A stretch of 24,221 nucleotides of DNA from Deinococcus rhizophilus (GCF_030271215.1 NZ_JASNGB010000022.1:1-24221), one strand, 5' to 3'. Counted from the stretch's first letter, positions 15,831-23,985 are shown. The notes: generated by a model not told the origin, from the letters alone. Numbers and translations are program-made.

Positions 15831-18347
15831 TCAGTTCAGGGCGTGAAAACGCCAATGGATGTCGTACAGATCAAGGGGTTCACCGCCGGCGGTGGTGTGG
15901 TGCGGGGCGGCCAGCACTACCCGTTCCTGCGGCGCGCTGCTCAGCCAGGCAGCCGGAAGGTCCGTCGAGGTGAGGGGCGCCAGGCATACGGTCGGCAGGG
16001 GCGGCGCAAACAGCAAGTCGGCACTCTGATGGAGCAGCAGGGGTGCACGCGCACGGCCTTGCAACGCTTCGAGCGCTTCCCGGCTGAGCGTGCCCTCTGG
16101 ATCCACCACCACGCACACGCCTTTGTCGACCAGAGCGGTCAGTAGTTGCATCTGGGCCGAGTAATCGTCGCAGACCGCGACCGTGACCCGGCCCAGGCGT
16201 ACCCAGTGGGTCAGGTGGGCGGCGGGCGCGCGCCACGTCCTGACGTTTGGTACTGGATCGATCCCATCCCAGGCGTCCTGGCCTTGAGCTCGGCACACGG
16301 CGCAGCCGCCACACGCCGGCTGAGGATAGATGGCGTCCGCCGGGTCGGCGCCGGGGCCGTGCACGCTGTAGGCGGACACCAGCACGGACGACGCTTCAAC
16401 CTGCCCCGTCAGCAGGGACCGGAGGACATCCAAGCTGCGCTGAGCCTCGTCGCGTTGGGCGGCGCGGACCGGCTCGACCGCTGCGTACCACGCCGAGGCG
16501 TCCAGGTGTTGGTCACTGCGCAGTTCAATCCACTGGGTGAGCTGGTGCGCTTCAATGGCTTTCTGGAACGCTTCGTCGCTGTCGTCCGCAGCGCGTTGAG
16601 GCGGGGGGGCGTCACTCAGGCGGATTAGACCAGCGCGGGCCATGAGGTTAAGGGTGTGCAGGTTCCAACTGCGGCTGCGCTGAGTGCTGTTCAGCAAGTC
16701 TGCGGGATTCAGAGCGTTATTCACGGCATATAGGTGGGTCGAGATCGGCCGAGCCGCTTGGAACATCCGCCGCCACCGGTCCAGGCCGCGGGCGATACTG
16801 ATGCTTTTGGCACTCTCATTCTTAAGACCTTCGGCCACGATCCAGTCACTGGGCGTCACCAGGGCCAGGGCCAGGGACGCCCGGCCGTCCCGGCCGCCCC
16901 GCCCCACTTCCTGGTAGTACCGGTCAATACTCTCGGGCGCGCAGGCATGAATGACCGTACGGACGTGCGCTTGGTCGATCCCCACACCGAACGCGGAGGT
17001 GGCTACCATGATGTCGAGCGTGGCGTCCTGCCAACCCTGCACCGCCTGCCGGCGTTCCTGCGGGCTACTCTTCCCGGTTACCAGGCCCACCCGGTCCAGC
17101 CCCTCGGCTTTCAGGGTTTCGTATACATGCTGCGCGTCTACCACCCTGGTGGTGTAGATCACCAGAGGTTTGGGGGCGTGCAGGGCCGCCTCGATCACGG
17201 CGCTCCGGCGCTCCTCTGCGCTGGGCAGGGTGGCGGACCAGTACTCGATTTCCGGCCGGAGTTTCACCGCCGCGATGACTTCCATTGTGCCAGGCTGGCC
17301 GAACAGTTCCCGTAGCGCCTGAAGGTCATTGCGGGTGAGCGTAGCGGTCAGCAGCAGGGTTTTGAAGGCCTGTCCGTCCGGGCTGGCCTCTAGCAGGGCG
17401 CGGCGCAGGCCCGCGAGAATCTGAAACTCCGGGCGGAAGCCGTTACCCCACTGTGACGCCAGGTGCGCCTCGTCAATTACCAGCAGGCCCAGCCCACCGG
17501 TCTGTGCGACCTTGAACAGGGCTCCAGACAAGCCACTGACAAGCGCTTCAGGCGAGGTGATCAGCACGCCCTGCTGGCCCGCACGGATCCGGTCGTGAAA
17601 CGCCCGTTTCTCGTCTACGGAAAGGCCCCCGTGGTACGCGAGGAGCGGCGGTAATTCGACCTCCGACCGGGTGGCGAAGTGACGCAGGGCGCGCTCCTGA
17701 TCCAGAGCCAACGCGACCGTGGGCATCACCATCACGGTCAGGCGGCCAGCACCAACCATCTGCAGCGCTGGCACCTGCGCGACGGCACTCTTCCCGGTAC
17801 CGGTGGGCAGGACGGCCAGCACCGTGGCGCCCGGCAGGGCGTACCAGAGGGCACGCATGGCCTGCTGCTGCCCGGCACTGCTGTACTCACCGAATCCACT
17901 CAGGGCCGTGAAGAGTGGATCGGCCGGCATGCGGTGAGGATGCCGCCGCCGGCGCTCGGCGGTCGCGGCGGCCGTGGGGTCAGTGCCAGCCGCGTAGGTC
18001 GGCGTCCAGGGGCGGGCGTGGAGGCGCAGGTGATTGGAGCCATGAGTTTCGGCGGTGACACTGCAGGCCGCCCACTGGGCCGGGGTGGGCCACGGCGTGC
18101 CCTCGGCCGGGGCGGGCACCACCAGGCTAATCTCCCCGCCCTGGTTCAGTGCCTCGTGCCGCAGAACCTGACGTGTCATGGAGGCCAAGTCAAGGCTGCT
18201 GGGATGGCCGCGCCGGGCCCGGAGCGCCGCGGAAGCGGCCACCCTGACCCAACGCCGGTACGTGGGTTCCTGAAACTGCTCATGCTCCCAGTCGCCCTGG
18301 AGCAGCGCGCTCTGCAGGCGCATGAACGCCGCACTGGCGCCGCTCAA
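15831..18347 (-). CDS. dpdF: DpdF, RecQ-like DNA helicase
   Basis: The product has 838 residues. A TTG start at 18347 is preferred: it overlaps the dpdE stop as TTGA and follows GAGGAA at good spacing, while the next ATG (18323) has no ribosome site. RecQ-type superfamily 2 motifs are complete: VLPTGTGKSAVAQVPAL (Walker A 181-187), VIDEAHLASQWGNGFRPEF (DEAH 292-295 plus the RecQ aromatic-rich loop), LLLTATLT (motif III), VATSAFGVGIDQ (V) and YYQEVGRGGRDGR (VI, 477-489). Cys679, Cys682 and Cys685 (CGGCAVC) suggest zinc binding in the C-terminal part, where RecQ proteins also carry a zinc module. It should unwind DNA 3' to 5' with ATP. Residues 1-140 form an extra N-terminal domain not found in ordinary RecQ. 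Second gene of the operon. Confidence 0.8.
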   Translation of the reverse strand: MSGASAAFMRLQSALLQGDWEHEQFQEPTYRRWVRVAASAALRARRGHPSSLDLASMTRQVLRHEALNQGGEISLVVPAPAEGTPWPTPAQWAACSVTAETHGSNHLRLHARPWTPTYAAGTDPTAAATAERRRRHPHRMPADPLFTALSGFGEYSSAGQQQAMRALWYALPGATVLAVLPTGTGKSAVAQVPALQMVGAGRLTVMVMPTVALALDQERALRHFATRSEVELPPLLAYHGGLSVDEKRAFHDRIRAGQQGVLITSPEALVSGLSGALFKVAQTGGLGLLVIDEAHLASQWGNGFRPEFQILAGLRRALLEASPDGQAFKTLLLTATLTRNDLQALRELFGQPGTMEVIAAVKLRPEIEYWSATLPSAEERRSAVIEAALHAPKPLVIYTTRVVDAQHVYETLKAEGLDRVGLVTGKSSPQERRQAVQGWQDATLDIMVATSAFGVGIDQAHVRTVIHACAPESIDRYYQEVGRGGRDGRASLALALVTPSDWIVAEGLKNESAKSISIARGLDRWRRMFQAARPISTHLYAVNNALNPADLLNSTQRSRSWNLHTLNLMARAGLIRLSDAPPPQRAADDSDEAFQKAIEAHQLTQWIELRSDQHLDASAWYAAVEPVRAAQRDEAQRSLDVLRSLLTGQVEASSVLVSAYSVHGPGADPADAIYPQPACGGCAVCRAQGQDAWDGIDPVPNVRTWRAPAAHLTHWVRLGRVTVAVCDDYSAQMQLLTALVDKGVCVVVDPEGTLSREALEALQGRARAPLLLHQSADLLFAPPLPTVCLAPLTSTDLPAAWLSSAPQERVVLAAPHHTTAGGEPLDLYDIHWRFHALN

Positions 18348-21300
18348 AAGGGGTTCCTCGCCGAGAGCACCACGGTGCCCACCGCGTCCAGCGTGACGGC
18401 GGGCGTAGCAATGCCCTCGAGAAGGGCCTGCGCCACCAGTTCCTCCACCTTCAGGTCACGCGTGTCACTGTCGAGTTGACCGGCGGCCTGACGACTGCGC
18501 AGGATTCCGAGTCGTTCATCGATCATTGTCTGGGCGTACCGGTGGGCGTCCTGGAGCAGCTTCGTGAACACCGGGTCGGCCCGCAGTTGCGCGTCGGCAG
18601 TCGCGAAGACATGGTCACACATGGCCCGCCATACGCCCCGTGGTGCCAACTGATCCAGCACCCAGACCCGCTCAGCCGACAGGTTGTAATCGCCGTGGCC
18701 GTCATCGTAGGGACGGTCCAGTGCCGCCTTAGCTTCCGGGGAGACGGGGCGACCATCCTGATCCAGGTAGATCGTCCAGGTGGTCGGCCCGAGCAGGCCG
18801 TCCATGCGGCGGCCCAGGCTCGCTTCATCCAAGTGCTCGCGCGGCGCCAGGCGCGTGAGTGCCTGCAAGTTGCCGGAGACTGTGAAGTGCATTGCAAACG
18901 TGATGACGTCGTCTCCGGCCCAGCCTGGTTCGTGACGCCAATAGGCGTAGCTCCGCCCGCGGTCATCCCAGTTGATGTATGCGGTCATGGCGTCCACGAA
19001 GGGCTCACCAGCCCGCAGCAATGCCAGACCGTACCGCTGCGCGTCCCGACGGGAGAACGTACTGGGCCGCTGCAGGAGAGGATGCAGCACTTTGATTCGC
19101 TCCCAGTTTACCAGGGTTCGCTTCTTGTCAAAGGCGAACTGGACGCTGTGATCGTCATACACAGTTTTGAACTGCAGGGCGCTCTTGACCCAACGGGTGA
19201 AGGATCGGTCAAAGCCCTGCGCTTCAGTTTCATGGAGCGCCTCCATCTGCGCTTCGAGCACCTGCGAACCGTCCAACTGCATGGCATCCAGCATCTCAGT
19301 CTGCCGCACCCGGTCCAGTTCCGCTTCGAGTCTGGCGGGCAGGTCGGTCATCAAGCGCCGCTGCGACGCGGCGCCCTCAAGGGTCGCGAGACCGAATTCG
19401 TCCAGAAGGCTGTCCAGCAGCACCTGCACGCTGGCCACCGACGTGTTGTGGATGTCCAGAGGCCCGCCGAGCAGGTCCGCATGATGGCGGATCACGTCCG
19501 GCCACGCCTCACTGAGCACGGTACGCGACACGATCTTGCTGCCCCGCCCATAGCGGTCCAGGCGACCCAGACGCTGCTCAAGCCGGCGCGCGTCCAACGG
19601 CAAGTCCACGTGCACGACCAGATCGGCGCACTGCAGGTTCAGCCCCTCTTCTCCGGCTTCATCCACCACCAGCACCAGGGCGTCTTGATGCTCCCGGAAC
19701 CACTTCACGGTCGCCGGCCCCTGAGCCGCAAGTGCAGCGCGGCGCGGTCCGAGCACCCGCTCGAGTTCGGTGAGAAGCCGCGCGGCGGCCGCGGGCCCGC
19801 TAAGAAACACCACTGTTTTCCCGTTCGCCTGACGGGCCGCCTGCGCAACAGCGCGGGCGACTTCCTGTTCGACGGCCGGGGCGTCCACGCGCTCTAACCG
19901 CTCGGCCATCACCGATAAGGCGTCACGCTCACCACTGGACAGCCCCTGGACGGCCAGGCGCTGCCGGACGGCCTGGATCCACTCGGGCACACCAATCACG
20001 GCGGCCGACCACACCTGCGTCAGCGCCTGCACAGCCGCGGATCTGTCGCCCAGATCGGTTTCCAGGTCCAGCACTTCGCGCCACGCATCGAATGCATCCC
20101 AGGCGGCCGCGGTGGCGGTCAGGGGCAGGGAGAGGCTGGGGCCCAGCGTTCGGCCACGTACCAGATGCTCCGCGTGGGTTTCCCGGCGGTGCCGTAACAT
20201 CCGCCGGTGAAGGCGGTACGTTTCACTGATGTACGCCCGGAGGGACGACACCATCGAAGGGGCATTGGCGCACCCGCCGCGCAGATCCTGAATCATCTCG
20301 GCGACCCGCTGGTCCGCCGGGAACAGGCGCAGCAGGTCATCGAAAACTGTCTCCAGCATCGTGACTGGCATGTCGGGTTGCAATGCAAACGCGGCGTTGC
20401 CCAGCGCTTCTTGTGCCTGGACACGGGCGTGAAAGGCCGCCTCGTCCTTCAGGGCGTACACCTTCGGATCCAGCAGGTGCAGCATGCCGAGGTAAGCCCG
20501 GTGGTTGCTGGAAGCAGGCGTCGCCGACAGCAGCAGCACCCGGGGCGTGTGGGTGGCCGCGGCAGCCAGGACCCGGTACCGGTGCTGCTCTGCGGGTGGG
20601 CCGAACGCTTCACCCGCCACGTGGTGCGCTTCATCAATCACCAGCAGGTTACTCACTGGGATGTCCGGCGTGCCGTGCACCAGGACGTGCACGGTGGCCT
20701 GAGGGAAATCACGCAGACGGAACCGGCGGTCCAATTCATCAGTCCATTGATCGACCAAGTGCGGCGGAACGAGCACCGCGACGGTAGCGCCCGGTTCATC
20801 AATCAGCAGTTGCCGGATGATGATGCCGGCTTCAATGGTTTTCCCCAGCCCCACCTCGTCTGCCAGGAGGTACCGCGGAACCGGGTCGTGCAGCACCTGA
20901 CGCACCACTTCAACCTGATGATCGCGCAGATCAATGGCGCTCGACAGCAGGGCCGGAATGCCAGCGCTTGCAGCCCGTTGGGCCAACAGATGCTTGACTA
21001 GGGGCCAGCGGCGTTCAAAGAAAAAGGGGGTCTCATGACCGTGTAACTTCAGCACTTCCATCGGCTCGACTGCCCCGCTCGAGCGCACAAACACGTCCGA
21101 TTCAGGGATGATCTTTTCGACCCCGTTTGGGAACTGGACGATGTACACATCTATGGTGTCCCGCAATTCCGTCAACCGGCCCATGGTCCATGTGTCACCC
21201 TGGTTCACGTACACGCGGTTCTGGGGCCAGGGGTCTTGCCCACGTAATTCCTTGGTCGGCACCTCAAAGACCCGTTGCTTAGCCATGGAGACGAAATAAC

Positions 21301-21397
21301 TGATGCGGCTAACGGGCCCGTTGACTTGGTGTACTTTGGCGAGGCCATAGTCTGGGTTTGTTGTCCAGACTGCCAGTTGACCTTCTCTAATGGACAT
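18344..21397 (-). CDS. dpdE: DpdE, SNF2/RapA-like ATPase
   Basis: The product has 1017 residues. The ATG at 21397 (MSIREGQLAVW) has AAGGA upstream; the frame stays open to 21529, but that leader looks untranslated. Residues 1-110 look like SH3/Tudor-type beta barrels, as in RapA/HepA. SNF2 motifs follow: LLADEVGLGKTIEAGII (Walker A 179-187), VLVPPHLVDQW (Ia), LLVIDEAHHVAG (DEAH 255-258), LLLSATPASSNHR (291-300), VVDEAGEEGLNLQCADLVVH (V, 577-596) and LEQRLGRLDRYGR (VI, 606-618). Such proteins translocate on double-stranded DNA and displace bound proteins. As first gene of the operon it may be the DNA-scanning motor of the system. The C-terminal 350 residues are helical without known motifs. 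No frame damage is seen. Confidence 0.82.
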   Translation of the reverse strand: MSIREGQLAVWTTNPDYGLAKVHQVNGPVSRISYFVSMAKQRVFEVPTKELRGQDPWPQNRVYVNQGDTWTMGRLTELRDTIDVYIVQFPNGVEKIIPESDVFVRSSGAVEPMEVLKLHGHETPFFFERRWPLVKHLLAQRAASAGIPALLSSAIDLRDHQVEVVRQVLHDPVPRYLLADEVGLGKTIEAGIIIRQLLIDEPGATVAVLVPPHLVDQWTDELDRRFRLRDFPQATVHVLVHGTPDIPVSNLLVIDEAHHVAGEAFGPPAEQHRYRVLAAAATHTPRVLLLSATPASSNHRAYLGMLHLLDPKVYALKDEAAFHARVQAQEALGNAAFALQPDMPVTMLETVFDDLLRLFPADQRVAEMIQDLRGGCANAPSMVSSLRAYISETYRLHRRMLRHRRETHAEHLVRGRTLGPSLSLPLTATAAAWDAFDAWREVLDLETDLGDRSAAVQALTQVWSAAVIGVPEWIQAVRQRLAVQGLSSGERDALSVMAERLERVDAPAVEQEVARAVAQAARQANGKTVVFLSGPAAAARLLTELERVLGPRRAALAAQGPATVKWFREHQDALVLVVDEAGEEGLNLQCADLVVHVDLPLDARRLEQRLGRLDRYGRGSKIVSRTVLSEAWPDVIRHHADLLGGPLDIHNTSVASVQVLLDSLLDEFGLATLEGAASQRRLMTDLPARLEAELDRVRQTEMLDAMQLDGSQVLEAQMEALHETEAQGFDRSFTRWVKSALQFKTVYDDHSVQFAFDKKRTLVNWERIKVLHPLLQRPSTFSRRDAQRYGLALLRAGEPFVDAMTAYINWDDRGRSYAYWRHEPGWAGDDVITFAMHFTVSGNLQALTRLAPREHLDEASLGRRMDGLLGPTTWTIYLDQDGRPVSPEAKAALDRPYDDGHGDYNLSAERVWVLDQLAPRGVWRAMCDHVFATADAQLRADPVFTKLLQDAHRYAQTMIDERLGILRSRQAAGQLDSDTRDLKVEELVAQALLEGIATPAVTLDAVGTVVLSARNPF

Positions 21398-21407
21398 GGG
21401 ATTCGTC

Positions 21408-21427
21408 CTTTGTCTGTCAAGACAAAG
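21408..21427 (-). promoter_or_regulatory. inverted repeat overlapping the dpdE ribosome site
   Basis: On the coding strand CTTTGTC-TTGACA-GACAAAG is a perfect 7-bp inverted repeat with a 6-base loop, ending 10 bases before the dpdE ATG. The downstream arm supplies the first bases of the AAGGA Shine-Dalgarno. It could be an operator for a dimeric repressor, or an mRNA hairpin that limits ribosome access and so sets expression of the whole coupled operon. Confidence 0.5.
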
Positions 21428-21499
21428 CGGCGGGGCCGCTTGTGAGAATGGATAGGCGTGTGGTTTTAACGTGAGATCAGAGCGATGCGACTGGTAAGT

Positions 21500-21529
21500 C
21501 TTATATTGACTCGGAGGTGCAATGGCCAA
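21500..21529 (-). promoter_or_regulatory. possible promoter of the dpd operon
   Basis: Coding-strand TTGGCC (21524-21529) and TATAAG (21500-21505) are separated by 18 bases and resemble -35 and -10 boxes. They would give a leader of roughly 90 bases before dpdE, containing the inverted repeat. The -35 match is poor (3-4 of 6), so this is only a candidate in the most AT-rich stretch of the window. Confidence 0.3.
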
Positions 21530-21803
21530 TGTCGCGGAGTAACACGGGCGGATACATCGTCACCTGTCATCGGGCGCGAAGTAAAAACGAGCACAGTTAT
21601 GCATTAGTGCCCTGCCAGGATCCGGAGAGCATGCGGTAAGGTCATCATCAATAGGTCGGCGAAGATAGTTTTTTCACCCATTCGACACGTGATGCGTGAG
21701 ACTTCCACACGTCGTGAAGTTAGCATGCAACTCGAGCTCAGGCACGCAACTTTACGTGTCCTCGGGCTTAGTTGTACTTCGGAGAATATTCAGCGGCGTC
21801 GTC
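21530..21803. other. intergenic, relatively AT-rich, no gene seen
   Basis: This stretch has a lower GC content than the rest of the window, no ORF of believable composition, no tRNA and no clear terminator hairpin. It probably contains upstream control sequence for the dpd operon and debris from the broken gene to its right. Confidence 0.35.
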
Positions 21804-22098
21804 CTAGCCCGTAAGGGCGATCAGGCTCTGCGGTACTGCGCCCGTGGCAAACCCCACCTCTGTCCCCTCAAGCCACTGCGCGAACTGCCGTGCCAGGAGA
21901 GGTAGGTTTAGTTGGCCCGGACGACTCCGGTCAGCGTCGCCCCCGAACAGCCCCAGTGTGTGCAGGGCCAGGCCTCGTGAAGGCCGATTAAGGAGAGAGT
22001 GGGGTCGCGAGGGCCATCTTCTGTGAGGACACAATGCCAACGGCTGACTGCCACGCGTTCAGTACGGTATCGGCTCCTTGATTGCGGATCAGTTTCAT
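21804..22098 (-). pseudogene. decayed N-terminal fragment resembling PLD/SNF2 helicase
   Basis: From the ATG at 22098 the frame reads MKLIRNQGADTVLNAWQSAV, then GIVSSQKMALATP, and reaches a stop near 21989. A neighbouring frame then continues with LGLFGGDADRSRPGQLNLPL, LARQFAQWLEGTEV and GAVPQSLIAL, and stops at 21804. Together these resemble, in order, the first ~100 residues of long phospholipase D-domain SNF2 helicases (family pattern: MKLIxNxGxDRV; then LGLLGxxADRxxRNxLxxxxLARxxAEW; then GAxPQ). The core motors of that family are absent, so at most a tenth of the gene remains. The match is from memory of the family and needs a search. A GGGAG site lies upstream of the ATG. Confidence 0.4.
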
Positions 22099-22162
22099 AA
22101 CTCGTCGATTCTCCCGTTTCTCAAATGACGCGGCCCTCCCCCCGGACCTGTCAGTCGGAAGG

Positions 22163-23113
22163 TCAGTCCTGCAAGCCGTACATTGCTGCCCCCGCCCCGT
22201 GTGCCCGCGCCACCGCTTCTCGCAACTCCGGCGGCTCCAGCACCTCCACCTCGCCGCCCCAGCCCAGCACCCAGGGAATCAGTTCCTTCCAGCCGCCCAC
22301 CGTCAGGACCACGCGGGTATGCCCGCTGGCCAGCACCCGGACTTCCGCGTTCTGCCCAAGGGGGGTCTCCCCTATTCGCTCGCGCACTTGCAGAGAGAAG
22401 AAGAGTTCGACCCGCACCGGCTCTCCCGGCATGATGCCCCAGGCATTCGACAGGAACTTCAGCGGATGGAAATCTTCCGGGATCTCGCATTCGTCGGCCA
22501 GCAGGGTGGCGTCCCGCATCCGGGAGAGCCGGTAGACCAAGGGCCGCCCGCCTTCCCTGAGGCGATTGACCCCGATCGCGTAGGCCTGACGGTTCTGCGG
22601 ACTGAGCTCAATGAAGTAGATCGCGAGCTCGACCGGGGTCACCCGCTGAGGCGAGTGGTACGCGAAGCGCAGCACCCGGCCCTCCAACCAGGCCTGCGCG
22701 GCCAGCTCGAACGTACGGGAGCCCGCCCCATTGGGTTTGCCGCGGTACGCCTCACTCGCCAGGGTGGCCACCCGGCGGGCGCGTTCGGGAAGCTGTCGCG
22801 AGAGCTTCTCCATCGCCCGCAGGTAATGCTCGTTGTACTCCGCCGCGTGGTGGTAGAGCATCCGCGTCGCCGAGTACACCGCCAGGGCCTCCACCGGGTT
22901 GAGGCTGGTCACGCGGACAGGGCGGCGATACCGGCCCGCGGGCGACACCTCCAGCAGGCCCCGGTCGATCAGGGTCCGTAGGTCCCGCTGCACGCTGCGC
23001 AGCTGGTTCTCCGGCAGGCCCAGTCGGCGCACCAGGTCACGGGCGCTGCACTCGCCCTCGCCCAGGCAATCGAGCAGGTCGAGGATGCGCTCGGTCTTGG
23101 TGGTCGCGGTCAT
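22163..23113 (-). CDS. WYL-domain transcriptional regulator
   Basis: The protein has 316 residues. Residues ~1-60 form a winged helix-turn-helix (ARDLVRRLGLPENQLRSVQR followed by DLRTLIDRGLLE). Residues ~140-205 match the WYL sensor domain (GRVLRFAYHSPQRVTPVELA, then YFIELSPQNRQAYAIGVNR and RPLVYRLSRM), and ~235-310 the C-terminal WCX part (VELFFSLQVRERI, then TVGGWKELIPWVLGWGGEVE). WYL regulators bind nucleic acid or nucleotide ligands and often control defence genes (CapW, BrxR types). The gene starts 3 bases after the YbjN-like gene and stops ~770 bases before dpdE, reading the same way. It could regulate the dpd operon, but could equally be an older chromosomal gene of the yvbN-like cluster upstream. 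No classical repressor-operator pair can be shown from sequence alone. Confidence 0.8.
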   Translation of the reverse strand: MTATTKTERILDLLDCLGEGECSARDLVRRLGLPENQLRSVQRDLRTLIDRGLLEVSPAGRYRRPVRVTSLNPVEALAVYSATRMLYHHAAEYNEHYLRAMEKLSRQLPERARRVATLASEAYRGKPNGAGSRTFELAAQAWLEGRVLRFAYHSPQRVTPVELAIYFIELSPQNRQAYAIGVNRLREGGRPLVYRLSRMRDATLLADECEIPEDFHPLKFLSNAWGIMPGEPVRVELFFSLQVRERIGETPLGQNAEVRVLASGHTRVVLTVGGWKELIPWVLGWGGEVEVLEPPELREAVARAHGAGAAMYGLQD

Positions 23114-23116
23114 GGG

Positions 23117-23557
23117 TCAGTTCTCCAGCTGGGCGTGCATGTGCTCGCGGAACTTCAGGAAGAGGTACTTCAGCCCGTCGAGGCTGCTGAGCAGGACGGC
23201 GCGGAAGCTCGTTTCATCGGGCAGGTAGGCGTTCACGCTGGCCGAGACATTGCCCTCCAGCACGGTCACGCGCCCGATGCGGACGTGACGGTGGGCAAAC
23301 ATCGCCGCTTCTAGGGCGCGGGTCCGCTCGGCGGCGTCTTCGATCGGCCAGAAGTACGGCAGCACCAGGGTCAGGACCGTCGGCTCGTCGGTGGCCGTGA
23401 TCACCAGGTAGGTGCTGCCCTCGTACTTGAAATAGACGTCTCCATCATCGTCCAGGTGGGGCCGGAAGCCTTCTTCCGCGAGAAAGTCCAGCATGGCGAC
23501 CACGTAGGGGGTCGGAACGACTTCGGGGAGGGTCACTTCACTCATCGGTTCGGTCAT
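23117..23557 (-). CDS. YbjN-like protein
   Basis: The product has 146 residues. The ATG at 23557 overlaps the stop of the upstream AddB-like remnant (ATGA) and follows AAGGAG, which fixes the start; the frame runs open to 23695, but that part has non-native composition. The chain (VVAMLDFLAEEGFRPHLDDD, GDVYFKYEGSTYLVI, later HRHVRIGRVTVLEGNVSASV and FRAVLLSSLDGLKYLF) fits the YbjN / type III secretion chaperone-like fold: helix, small beta sheet, C-terminal helix. Proteins of this fold act as small cytoplasmic binding partners and have no enzyme motif. It lies between the AddB remnant and the WYL regulator in one transcription unit. Function unknown. Confidence 0.6.
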   Translation of the reverse strand: MTEPMSEVTLPEVVPTPYVVAMLDFLAEEGFRPHLDDDGDVYFKYEGSTYLVITATDEPTVLTLVLPYFWPIEDAAERTRALEAAMFAHRHVRIGRVTVLEGNVSASVNAYLPDETSFRAVLLSSLDGLKYLFLKFREHMHAQLEN

Positions 23558-23930
23558 CACGTCTCCTTGAAGGCCGCGTCGCACACGCCGCGAAAGGCAC
23601 AGAAGCGGCAGGCGGATGCGGAGGGGGTCGGGCGAATTCCAGGGCTTCCAGCCGCCGAGCGGTGTCCTGCACCAGGGCGAGACTCGACACGGCATCCCGG
23701 AAAAACGCTTCCCGTTCGCCCGGGCGCAGGGGCCTCCACCCGGATTCCTGCAGGGCCTCCCGTGCCCACTGGGTCAGGGTCAGGGCGCGGCCCGCGCCCC
23801 GCAAGCTCCCGCGCACGTCCCGGCCCGCCTGCACGTTGGGGACGACGGGCAACAACCCGGGATGAAACCGCTCCCCCAGGCCCGTCAGCAGGATGCTGGA
23901 CGCCGGGTGATGCAGCAGCAAGCGGGTCAC
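23557..23930 (-). pseudogene. AddB-like nuclease remnant, internal deletion plus frameshift
   Basis: From a GTG at 23930 the frame reads like the start of an AddB-type exonuclease subunit (HPGLLPVVPNVQAGRDVRGS followed by RALTLTQWAREALQES). After residue ~95 it jumps to a C-terminal sequence. The frame then shifts by one base near a run of C (about 23625-23640) and finishes as TPSASACRFCAFRGVCDAAF before a TGA. CRFCAFRGVC is the C-x2-C-x5-C end of the iron-sulfur cluster of AddB and related PD-(D/E)XK nucleases. About 125 residues remain of a protein normally 800-1100 long; the helicase-like core, nuclease motif and first cluster Cys are gone. The shift may be a mutation or a sequencing error at the homopolymer. 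The YbjN-like gene overlaps its stop. Confidence 0.5.
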
Positions 23931-23985
23931 GCCCCTACCCTATCCAGTGCGCTCTGACCACGCCCGCACATTTGCGGCCCCGCAC

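Noticed and set aside
18476..19897. 473-codon open frame on the plus strand opposite dpdE
   Set aside because: Antisense shadow with His/Gln/Arg-rich composition and no domain; dpdE is clearly the real gene.
21415..21420. TTGACA as a -35 box for dpdE
   Set aside because: A -10 box at 17 bases would fall on or after the ATG, so the transcript could not carry the ribosome site; it is simply the loop of the inverted repeat.
21398..21529. Upstream start for dpdE
   Set aside because: The 44 extra residues lack a ribosome site and would run through the inverted repeat and candidate promoter; the ATG at 21397 has AAGGA at proper spacing.
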